NCBI RefSeq assembly: GCF_009707515.1
Contig: NZ_WLYI01000044.1
Span: 1 to 37,967, forward strand
DNA from: Pseudomonas karstica
GTDB taxonomy: Bacteria; Pseudomonadota; Gammaproteobacteria; Pseudomonadales; Pseudomonadaceae
DNA: 37,967 nucleotides
Reading direction: 5' to 3'
Position 1 is the stretch's first letter; every line of letters begins with the position of its first letter. Under the pieces are notes generated by a model. That model saw only the letters and a program-made list of their open reading frames with translations. It was not told where the DNA came from and did not search any database. The translations under genes and the position numbers were made by a program. Positions 24,463-31,640 of this stretch are shown here, in pieces.

Positions 24463-25776
24463 ATGAATCCCAACCCTGCATCGACTCAGGCCGACGTAAG
24501 CGTTCCCATCCAGACGAAGGCAAAGACGCCTTTCTATAAGGCAATGTACTTTCAAGTACTCCTGGGGATTATTGCGGGCATTGCTGTTGGCCATTACTGG
24601 CCGACTTTCGCGGCTGATCTCAAGCCGCTGGGTGACGCGTTCATCAAGCTGATCAAGATGATCATCGGGCCGGTGGTGTTCTGCACCGTCGTCACCGGCA
24701 TCGCAGGGATGCGCGACCTGAAAAAAGTCGGGCGGGTAGGGGGCAAGGCATTGCTCTACTTCGAGGTCATTTCCACCGTTTCGCTGCTGATCGGTCTGAT
24801 CGGGGGGCACCTGTTCAACCCAGGCGCTGGTTTCAACGTGGATGTGAATACTCTGGACGCGTCGGCGGTCACAGGGTTTGCCGAGAAAGCTGAGCACATG
24901 CACATGGTTGACTTCCTGATGGGGATCATTCCGTCGACGTTTGTCCAGGCCTTCGCCGAAGGCAACGTGCTGTGCATCTTGTTGGTGTCGGTACTCTTCG
25001 GATGTGCCTTGTCGGCGATCGGCGAAAAAGGCCGCCCGGTGTACGACATGATTGAAGGTTTGTCCGGCGTGTTCTTTCGCATCGTCCACATTATCGCCAA
25101 GCTTTCCGCCATCGGTGCGTTTGGTGCGATAGCCTTCACCGTGGGGACTTACGGTGTTGGTTCGCTGTTGCCGCTGATGAAGTTAGTGGGCAGCTTTTAC
25201 CTGCTGTGCATACTGTTCGTGGTGCTGGTGTTGGGCGCAGTAGCAAGAGTCTGCGGGTTCAGCATCCTGCGTTTCGTCGCGTACATCAAAGAAGAGTTGC
25301 TGGTGGTACTGGGTACCAGTTCATCGGAAGTAGTGCTGCCGCAAATCATGGAAAAAATGGAACGCCTGGGCTGCTCAAAACCCGTTGTGGGCCTGGTGAT
25401 TCCCACCGGTTATTCGTTCAACCTCGACGGTACCAATATCTACCTGACCATGGCGGTGCTGTTTATCGCGCAAGCGTTGAACATCGACTTATCACTGACG
25501 CAACAATTGACACTGGTGGTCGTGGCCATGCTCACCTCAAAAGGTGCCAGTGGTGTTTCAGGCGCGGCCTTTGTCATGTTGACCAGCACCTTGATGGTGG
25601 TGCCGCTGGTGCCGGTAGCGGGCATGGTGCTGATTCTGGGTATCCATCGCTTCATGGGCACGGGGTTGGCCATGACTAACCTTGTGGGCAACGGTGTCGC
25701 TGCGCTGGTGGTTTCCGCGTGGGAAAAGGAACTGGACCGCGACCAACTCGCCCGGGAACTTGGCACCAAGGCTTAA
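24463..25776 (+). CDS. DctA-like dicarboxylate:cation symporter
   Basis: This 437-residue inner-membrane carrier of the DAACS family imports acids together with protons or sodium ions. It shows the serine-rich re-entrant loop GTSSSEVVLP, the NLDGTNIY motif in helix 7, and TSKGASGVSGAAF in the second hairpin. These are standard for DctA and glutamate carriers. P. putida uses an MFS protein, GalT, for gallate, so the DctA-type protein here either replaces it or imports a tricarboxylate such as PDC or another pathway acid. That choice cannot be made from sequence. Its ribosome site is weak (CAGTGAG). Confidence 0.82.
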   Translation: MNPNPASTQADVSVPIQTKAKTPFYKAMYFQVLLGIIAGIAVGHYWPTFAADLKPLGDAFIKLIKMIIGPVVFCTVVTGIAGMRDLKKVGRVGGKALLYFEVISTVSLLIGLIGGHLFNPGAGFNVDVNTLDASAVTGFAEKAEHMHMVDFLMGIIPSTFVQAFAEGNVLCILLVSVLFGCALSAIGEKGRPVYDMIEGLSGVFFRIVHIIAKLSAIGAFGAIAFTVGTYGVGSLLPLMKLVGSFYLLCILFVVLVLGAVARVCGFSILRFVAYIKEELLVVLGTSSSEVVLPQIMEKMERLGCSKPVVGLVIPTGYSFNLDGTNIYLTMAVLFIAQALNIDLSLTQQLTLVVVAMLTSKGASGVSGAAFVMLTSTLMVVPLVPVAGMVLILGIHRFMGTGLAMTNLVGNGVAALVVSAWEKELDRDQLARELGTKA

Positions 25777-25866
25777 CCCTTACGCAGTACCCATTACCGT
25801 CTTTTAAAAAAGCCCTGTTCGGTCAAGTACCGAGCGGTGGCTCCCTGCGTCAGGAAAATAATAAAA

Positions 25867-27096
25867 ATGAACCGCGCCCTTTCTATAGCGTTACTGGCTC
25901 CTGTCTCACTTTCCATCAACACCGTATTGGCCGAAGGTTTTATCGCCGACAGCAAAGTACGCCTGGAAGCCCGAAACTTTTATTACAACGGTGACTTTCG
26001 CGATGGCACTGGCGCTTCCAAGCGCGAAGAGTGGGCCCAGGGATTTTTTCTCAACTATGAGTCGGGATACACCCCGGGAATCATCGGTTTTGGCGCCGAT
26101 GCATTGTTCTTCACGGGTTTCCAATTGGATTCGAGCCCGGATCGCACGGGCAGCGGCCTGCTTCCCAAGCGAGCGTCCGGCGAGGCGGCGGGTGAATATT
26201 CAAAGGCCGGGTATGGGGTCAAACTCAAAGTTTCCCAGACTTCATTGCGCTACGGCATGTCGATGCCCAAGGTGCCGGTACTTCAGTTCAACAATAGTCG
26301 ACTGTCGCCTCAAACCTTCCAGGGCGCGCAGATCAACTCCACGGATGTGGATCGCCTGACCCTGAATCTGGCGCAATTCGACAAGACCATTACCCCCGAC
26401 TCCACCGATCTGCGGGACATCGGTTTGGCGGTAAAAGACGGCCGTTATCCGGCAACCGGCATCGGCAATAACTTTCGCTACGGCGGTGGAACTTACACGT
26501 TAATGCCCGAGCTGAGCGCGACTTACTTTTTTGGCGAGTTGGAGAACGTTTACCGCCAGCAGTTTGCAGGGCTGGTCCACACCACCCGGCTGGGCAACGG
26601 TGTGTTGACCAGCGATTTGCGCACATTCGCCAGCCGCGAGATCGGCGCCGCGAAAGCGGGACAGGTGGATAACCGCGCCTACGCCGCTGCATTCGGCTAC
26701 ACCCTGGACACTGGGCACAGCGTCATGGCCACCTACCAAGTCATGGGCGGCGATACTGGCTTTCCGTACATCAACAATCCCTACTTGCCCAACTATGTGC
26801 AGTACCACGACTTCGGCAGCGCGGGCGAACATAGCTGGCAACTGCGCTACGGCTACGACTTCGCAGCCATGGGAATTCCCGGGTTAAGCTTTTTCACGGC
26901 CTACATCCACGGCGATGGCTTGAAGAAAGCAGGCGCAGATAAGGAATGGGAGCGAGATGTGGACCTGTCCTACGCGTTCCAGGGGCAGCTCAAAGGCTTT
27001 TCTGTGCGTTTGAGAAATGCGACCTATCGCAGTGACGACGCCAGGGATATTGATGAAACACGTTTGATCGCAACTTACGTGTTCACATCCTTTTGA
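25867..27096 (+). CDS. OprD-family outer-membrane porin
   Basis: This 409-residue porin has a signal peptide (MNRALSIALLAPVSLSINTVLAEG, cut near residue 23) and the OprD family opening GFIADSKVRLEARNFYYN. The closing strand ETRLIATYVFTSF ends in phenylalanine, as barrels do. OprD/OpdK relatives pass aromatic and dicarboxylic acids across the outer membrane; P. putida has a like-placed porin, GalP. The start at 25867 follows CAGGAAAA; the frame open from 25837 lacks a leader. It ends the gal region. Confidence 0.87.
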   Translation: MNRALSIALLAPVSLSINTVLAEGFIADSKVRLEARNFYYNGDFRDGTGASKREEWAQGFFLNYESGYTPGIIGFGADALFFTGFQLDSSPDRTGSGLLPKRASGEAAGEYSKAGYGVKLKVSQTSLRYGMSMPKVPVLQFNNSRLSPQTFQGAQINSTDVDRLTLNLAQFDKTITPDSTDLRDIGLAVKDGRYPATGIGNNFRYGGGTYTLMPELSATYFFGELENVYRQQFAGLVHTTRLGNGVLTSDLRTFASREIGAAKAGQVDNRAYAAAFGYTLDTGHSVMATYQVMGGDTGFPYINNPYLPNYVQYHDFGSAGEHSWQLRYGYDFAAMGIPGLSFFTAYIHGDGLKKAGADKEWERDVDLSYAFQGQLKGFSVRLRNATYRSDDARDIDETRLIATYVFTSF

Positions 27097-27238
27097 ACGA
27101 AAGCCACGTGCCGTCTGGAAGATGTCATGGCTGTTAGGTTACGTTGGATGCCTGATGACAGGGGAATGCCTGAAAGCCCCGGAATATCTAAGCTGTCAGG
27201 AAGATTCTTGGATGGGACAGGATTATTTCAGGCATTAA

Positions 27239-27261
27239 AAAGCCGGCTTGTGGGCGGCTTT
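27239..27261. terminator. Bidirectional intrinsic terminator
   Basis: AAAGCCG (27239-27245) and CGGCTTT (27255-27261) form a 7-bp stem with a 9-base loop. Leftward transcripts meet a run of T after the stem (CTTTTTAATG); rightward transcripts meet TTTATTATTTG. It can stop transcription from the gal porin side and from the minus-strand genes. Confidence 0.7.
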
Positions 27262-27311
27262 ATTATTTGATTTTCCCTTGTTTTGCTGGGTTTTGATGAT
27301 CGGATAAAATT

Positions 27312-27334
27312 TGTCCCCCCATCTGTCCCCCCAT
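27312..27334. repeat. Tandem TGTCCCCCCAT repeat
   Basis: The 11-base unit TGTCCCCCCAT occurs at 27312-27322 and 27324-27334, one base apart. Such C-tract repeats often stand next to integrase genes and attachment sites of genomic islands, but no integrase is visible here. An island-border origin is a guess. Confidence 0.5.
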
Positions 27335-27627
27335 TGGTAATATTCGTAAAGGGAGCTCGCATGCTGACTCTGCTCTAGTATTGAATTCTTCATTGGGTGC
27401 TCATGCAATACTTAGTTTTCGAAGGGGGGCTGGAGCTCTTGCCTCGCTCGGCCGGTCTTCGATACTGCCGATACGCCAACACCGGCCATTGACCGGTGAA
27501 TATCGGATGGTAGCAATGGGTCGTTTACTGAATTCACGACGGGCAATCATCGGCCAAGAGTAGTCGCTCGGTGTGTCTGCGGAGTCCGAGACGATTCAAG
27601 GACGTAGTCAGCCAGCACCGCAATTTT

Positions 27628-27831
27628 CTACACTGATGTGCTCTGGGTGATAGTAGACGGCCATTTCCGTTCAGCCGCCTCGTAACTATCCACACCAGCA
27701 CATTTACGGGAAATCAACTCCAACTGCAGATATCCAAAGGTCGGTGAGTTGGTCCAGTAATGACCTCTGAGGTGCTTAGAATCATTGATCAGGCGGAGGT
27801 CATGAAAAAACAATTTTGCATCACTCTCCAT
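27628..27831 (-). CDS. Hypothetical 67-residue protein
   Basis: The frame from 27831 to 27628 gives a small, charged, tyrosine- and histidine-containing protein with no signal peptide or membrane segment. It starts 8 bases after the preceding minus-strand gene, with no clear ribosome site, so it could be coupled or not translated. I do not recognise it. It lies at the far end of a run of minus-strand genes next to a T6SS toxin pair, so an orphan immunity role is conceivable but unsupported. Confidence 0.35.
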   Translation of the reverse strand: MESDAKLFFHDLRLINDSKHLRGHYWTNSPTFGYLQLELISRKCAGVDSYEAAERKWPSTITQSTSV

Positions 27832-27839
27832 AGGTCGGT

Positions 27840-28173
27840 TTAATCAGCCAGCCTTTGATTCACCTTTTGGCCTTTCCCCATATTTTCCATCAGCTTGCGC
27901 AGCGTTGGAGACTCGCCACCAATCAACTCAATTCGAAATTCGGCAAAGGCATGTTCCAGTTCTGGATATTGCTGCAATCCCTCTTCGGTGAAGAGATAAC
28001 GCCCAGGGATATCACGCCATTCCATGGGGGGTGTGGATTTGTCCGCGCTCAGCCATGGCCATCAGCGGTTCAAGCTCTAGGCTTAATGTTACTGCAGCGG
28101 GATCACTGGCCTTTATTGCGTTGATGGCGGCCCGTAGCGTCAATGCTTTTTCTTTCAAGGTTTCAATATTCAT
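27840..28173 (-). pseudogene. Small hypothetical gene split by a frameshift at a six-G tract
   Basis: Reading leftward from ATG 28173 gives MNIETLKEKALTLRAAIN and continues to RGQIHTPHGMA, then stops at 28012. An overlapping frame starting at 28025 reads MEWRDIPGRYLF to a stop at 27840. If one base is removed from the G run 28026-28031 (C run on the coding strand), the two join as QIHTP-MEWRDIP into one protein of about 110 residues. So this is probably one gene with a homopolymer frameshift: natural decay, phase variation or a sequencing error. AGGT lies 5 bases before ATG 28173. The intact product would be acidic and soluble; I do not recognise it. Confidence 0.6.
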
Positions 28174-28251
28174 AGGTGACCTGGCTTGACGTGGTGCCGG
28201 GGCGCAGTATACGAGTTGGATTTCTTGGCTGCGTGTATTCACGGCTTAACG

Positions 28252-28800
28252 TTATAATCCATCGATATAAAGTTCCTGATAGTTAGTCATAGCGACACTA
28301 AGCCGCTCCCTAAGGTCGTTATTCACGTGCCCGAGTGAGCTCAGAATTTTTGCTGATTCAACGAGATAAGACGCTCTTTTAGTTTTCGTCCAGATATGAG
28401 GGGCTGACTGAAGATTGGTAATGCGGTCGCACAGTTTTACGGCGGCAGCTTCCCGTGAGTGGTCGGCTATTCCTTGAAGATAGCGATCTTCCGAGAAAGG
28501 TACGATCATATTCTTGCTTAAGCTCGCGACGTTCGACGCTACTTGAGCGCCAAATACGGCGGCCAATTCAGCTTGTGTCACAGAGGTATCTTCAAGCACG
28601 TCATGCAACAGCGCGGTGGGTAGAGCGATTTCAAGAAACCCTACGGACTCTTTGTGATCCGCGAAAATCCGCTCGTTGGCAACCATCGCTACATGGGTGA
28701 TATAAGGGAGGTCTGATCCCTTCATTTTCTGGCCGATATGGGCTTGGGAGGCGAACAGCTAAGCTTGATTGTAAAGGTGTTGCAGGTCTACGGTGTTCAT
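28252..28800 (-). pseudogene. SpoT/MESH1-like HD hydrolase gene with an in-frame TAG at codon 14
   Basis: The HD-domain protein visible from ATG 28725 (157 residues) has LPYITH at the start, the HDVLEDT metal motif (H41, D42) and KLCDRITNL, the pattern of small (p)ppGpp/(p)ppApp hydrolases. Its first helix is missing. The same frame runs back to ATG 28800 and reads MNTVDLQHLYNQA, then TAG (28761-28759), then LFASQAHIGQKMKGSD. This restores the missing helix, so the full gene of about 182 codons carries a nonsense codon. The internal ATG might still give a shortened protein. Such hydrolases neutralise alarmone-synthesising toxins, including T6SS Tas1-type, which fits the neighbourhood; that role is inferred. 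Confidence 0.7.
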
Positions 28801-28838
28801 TGGTTGCGTCCCGATCTGGCGTCATTACAGACCATTGT

Positions 28839-29237
28839 TCAGTTGCAATGGTCTGGCGCCAATGTAATTTCAGTAATAGGCGCTGCATCCGAGCTCACAT
28901 ACCGGTAAGTGAGATGATTGCCTAGTGCCAACATGAACAGATAGGCTGTCTGACTACACAGCGATTTGTTGATCTGTTGGGTCAGGAAGTTGTGGTAATA
29001 AGCCTGCTCGCCAGGCTGGCCTTGATAGCCACTGAGAGTGATGGTGTAACGAATGCTGTGATCCGCGTAGCTGATAGCGTCTACGCGGGTGCCTGGGTCC
29101 AGCATGATAGGCAGCTGTTGCTGCTGTTTGGCAATAACACTTTTCAGGGCTTGTTCACTGCCTTGAGCATGAAGCGCTCCCGAGAGCAAAATCGCCGTGC
29201 AGCAGGCAACGCCCAGCGGGAAACTGTTCAAAATCAA
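28839..29237 (-). CDS. Hypothetical exported protein with two cysteines
   Basis: The frame gives up to 132 residues with a signal peptide (hydrophobic core PLGVACCTAILLSGALHAQG, cut near residue 26). The mature part has a glutamine-rich stretch, IRYTITLSGYQ, and two cysteines (SLCSQ and the C-terminal DHCN) that could form a disulfide in the periplasm. The start is uncertain: TTG at 29237 gives the longest form, but GGAG upstream spaces better to the TTG at 29231. I do not recognise the family. Its place between a T6SS immunity gene and a broken HD gene would suit a periplasmic immunity protein, without proof. Confidence 0.6.
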   Translation of the reverse strand: MILNSFPLGVACCTAILLSGALHAQGSEQALKSVIAKQQQQLPIMLDPGTRVDAISYADHSIRYTITLSGYQGQPGEQAYYHNFLTQQINKSLCSQTAYLFMLALGNHLTYRYVSSDAAPITEITLAPDHCN

Positions 29238-29286
29238 CGCTCCGTGTTTTTCATTGATGGTCCGAGCCGTTTTTTGGCAGACGGCT

Positions 29287-29583
29287 TCAATCCGGAAGCT
29301 GTATTTTCAGTCCGCGCGCGGATTGTATGGCGACGTAGTAAGCGTCTTTCAACGCTCGGGCCAGCTCCGGATCATTTTCTTCGAATTCCTTCGATGCAAT
29401 CGCACCGATGCTGAGCTGATGCAGCTTGGATTTGTCGGTTTCCGCCCCCTCAAAAACAGCTTTCACGTAGTCCAGTTGTTTGAGCAGTAGATCGTAAACC
29501 GGAAACTGCGGACATCCGTTACGGCGGTCCACCGTCAGCTCAATAGCTTTTTGAACATAAGCGAGCGGAGTGGCTAGTTTCAT
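29287..29583 (-). CDS. Tsi6-like immunity protein
   Basis: This 98-residue cytoplasmic protein resembles Tsi6 of P. aeruginosa, which binds and blocks the NAD(P)+-degrading toxin Tse6. The family pattern is visible: LAYVQKAIELTVDRR near the start, YDLLLKQLDYVK, LHQLSIGAIASKEFEENDPELARALKDAYY, and GLKIQLP at the end, with near-equal length. Its start overlaps the stop of the toxin gene (ATGA), so the pair is translated together, as self-protection requires. Identification is from memory of the family pattern. Confidence 0.8.
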   Translation of the reverse strand: MKLATPLAYVQKAIELTVDRRNGCPQFPVYDLLLKQLDYVKAVFEGAETDKSKLHQLSIGAIASKEFEENDPELARALKDAYYVAIQSARGLKIQLPD

Positions 29584-31025
29584 GGGTTACCCGGGGTAAT
29601 TAATTTGAAGAGCTCTCGCTGGCCAGAAGTCATTTGCCGGGCGCCCCCAATTGCATCGAACGGTTGTGAGGGAACAGACCAGTTGTCGAGCACGGGAGCG
29701 GACGTGCTTCGTAGCAGCGTCACTTTATCAGTGGTTTGATAAACGTTGACGATTTTCGGCACGACAGTTTCAGTTTTATAGATCTGACCCAAGGGGTTGA
29801 TGCCCAACTGGGAAGGCACGATATCGGGGGTGGGAGAATACCACATGCCTTGTCGGCCTCCTGGCACCTGGAACTGCCAGAGTTTCTTGCTGCTGTTGAT
29901 GGTCTCGACGCTGACAGGCTTCGTGAAGTCCAGTCCGTTCATGTAGCCTTCGTAGTCGGCCGGTTTGTAGCCTTGAGACTTGAAGAAGTTGGCAGCGGTT
30001 TCCTGACTCCCACGAATATTGATGTCCTGGACAAGGTCGCCCGTACGCCCGAACTTCTTGTTCAGATAATCCCGGCGTGATGCCAGGTCGGCCACGGGTT
30101 CCTCGAGCGGTTTGGCAGCAGGTTGGTCTCGCAGCGGCGGGGGCTCCGGCTCTGCTCGTTTCAGCGGCGCTGGATCCTTCACCTGCAATTCCGGCTGAGC
30201 CAGAATCTTCTGCTCATTCCTCGCCAGCCAGGTCGCGAATTGCTTGTTCGAAATCTCCGTCTGCAGCTTGGCACTGCGCGCTGCGATGCTGTCCATGCTG
30301 GTCATGACACCGGATTTGATCTGTCCTCGGGTCAGATAGGTCACGATGGCCGTGAGGAGCAGCAACACCAGTTGTTCTTGACCTCGGGCCAGTTGTCGCG
30401 CGGCGCGTTCGGTGCGCTCCTGAACTTGTGCTTCGGAGCCACCAGTAGGATCAAGCCCCACAGGCTTGACGCCGTCTTCTGCGAACCATGCGGTGGCGAG
30501 CCCTTCCTGCAAGGTTGAAAGGCAAGCGGGCAAGCCTTGATAGAAATATTCGGCGATTGCTGACAGTCCCAGCGCCATCAAGATCAGATTGCCGATCTGC
30601 AAACCGATACCTGCTCCGGCAACGGCTCCTGGCGCGGCGCCGACACCAAACGCAAATGCTCCTGCCGCACCGCCGGCAATGGTACCCACTGCCACGCTTG
30701 CGCCGAGAATCATCGACACTTCCTTGACCAATTGCAGCAGCACAGGAAGGATCTGTTCGATTTCGATCGAGGCCCACTTGTGCTTCAGGTCCGACTGGAT
30801 GATCGGGTAGGACAGCGCCATTGCTTGGCGAACGTTGTCAATCCGGTTTCCGCCCATATAGCCATAGGCTTGGCTGACACCATCACCGACGCGCCGAGTG
30901 AAGCCATTCCAGTTGTCGTGAGTGCTCTGCAAGCCCTCGTCGACGCTCTGGTTCAACTCACCGAATTTCTGATCGAGGTTTCGCTCGATGTCGTCCCAAC
31001 TGGGGATATTAGTTAAAAGATCCAT
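29580..31025 (-). CDS. Tse6-like polymorphic toxin with a glycine-rich membrane N-terminus
   Basis: This 481-residue protein has three parts. The N-terminal 90 residues are amphipathic. Residues 95-160 are hydrophobic with a glycine/alanine zipper, and a second segment (218-233) may also enter the membrane; this resembles the DUF6861 module. Residues 270-310 are proline/acid-rich linker. The C-terminal part (about 318-481: NKKFGRTGDLVQDIN, KKLWQFQVPGGRQG, GINPLGQIYKTETVVPKIVNVY) is the toxin, assigned as Tse6-type NAD(P)+ glycohydrolase mainly because a Tsi6-like gene follows directly. Tse6 itself carries a PAAR domain; none is seen here, so delivery differs. It is divergent from vgrG. The start at 31025 has only a weak ribosome site. 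Confidence 0.72.
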   Translation of the reverse strand: MDLLTNIPSWDDIERNLDQKFGELNQSVDEGLQSTHDNWNGFTRRVGDGVSQAYGYMGGNRIDNVRQAMALSYPIIQSDLKHKWASIEIEQILPVLLQLVKEVSMILGASVAVGTIAGGAAGAFAFGVGAAPGAVAGAGIGLQIGNLILMALGLSAIAEYFYQGLPACLSTLQEGLATAWFAEDGVKPVGLDPTGGSEAQVQERTERAARQLARGQEQLVLLLLTAIVTYLTRGQIKSGVMTSMDSIAARSAKLQTEISNKQFATWLARNEQKILAQPELQVKDPAPLKRAEPEPPPLRDQPAAKPLEEPVADLASRRDYLNKKFGRTGDLVQDINIRGSQETAANFFKSQGYKPADYEGYMNGLDFTKPVSVETINSSKKLWQFQVPGGRQGMWYSPTPDIVPSQLGINPLGQIYKTETVVPKIVNVYQTTDKVTLLRSTSAPVLDNWSVPSQPFDAIGGARQMTSGQRELFKLITPGNP

Positions 31026-31640
31026 TTACACGTCACTGTCCTTGGGCGGATTGCGTGTGCCGAAAAGTGTCTTTCGAAGCGAAGGCATCCAGGCTTAAAG
31101 CATCCAAATGATAGCTGGCCATCGGCCGCCTTTTCTGACCGCAGTATGCGAGTTAAATTTCCAGTTGCGGGCATTTTTCTTATTAGCATGAGATTCAGCA
31201 ATGATGTCAAAAAGACATCTCGTGTTGCTTGTTGAACTTAGAACCGGGCTATTGCTTGATTTCTCTAAGGTTTTAGTCAGGTACCTTCATCGGAAGGCTC
31301 TATGAATCATTTTTTACAGCGAACGGTCACCCCTATTGCTGTTGTGGAAAAAGCGAGGCCGGGTTGACACGACGCTGTCCATCGGTGTCTCCTTTCTCGC
31401 ACTCAGTAATCTCTGTGGTTCCAGGACTGTGAAAATGTTCACGCTTCGCGAGCGCCAGAGGCACTTTCGCCCTGCATTGTGGTCTCACCGTCCGAATGCG
31501 CCAGCGGTTTGGTTGCTGATTCAGTGGCGGTCTTAGCACATGCGTATGGGGACGCCTGAGCGTCGATTCTGTTGCCTGTTCGTAATCTGCAGTTGCCGAG
31601 TTTGGGCAGTAGCGTATTCCATGGTTTCAAGGAGATACAC
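31026..31640. other. Divergent intergenic region between toxin gene and vgrG
   Basis: These 615 bases separate the leftward toxin gene from vgrG and should hold both promoters. GATGTC/GACATC (31203-31208 and 31214-31219) is a small dyad. TTGACA at 31364-31369 could be a -35 box, but no good -10 follows. Open frames here show no protein I recognise. AAGGAG just before 31641 belongs to vgrG. Confidence 0.45.

Larger units (their letters stand above)
27097..27627. other. Intergenic region after the porin
   Basis: These 531 bases hold no gene I can support. They contain a bidirectional terminator (27239-27261) and a short tandem repeat (27312-27334). The right part (27380-27600) has small palindromes, such as ACCGGCCATTGACCGGT near 27480, but no clear protein. 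Position and composition suggest the border between the gal region and an accessory island. Confidence 0.5.

Noticed and set aside
27381..27563. A 60-codon plus-strand frame downstream of the porin
   Set aside because: Low-complexity composition and no ribosome site; not supported as a gene.
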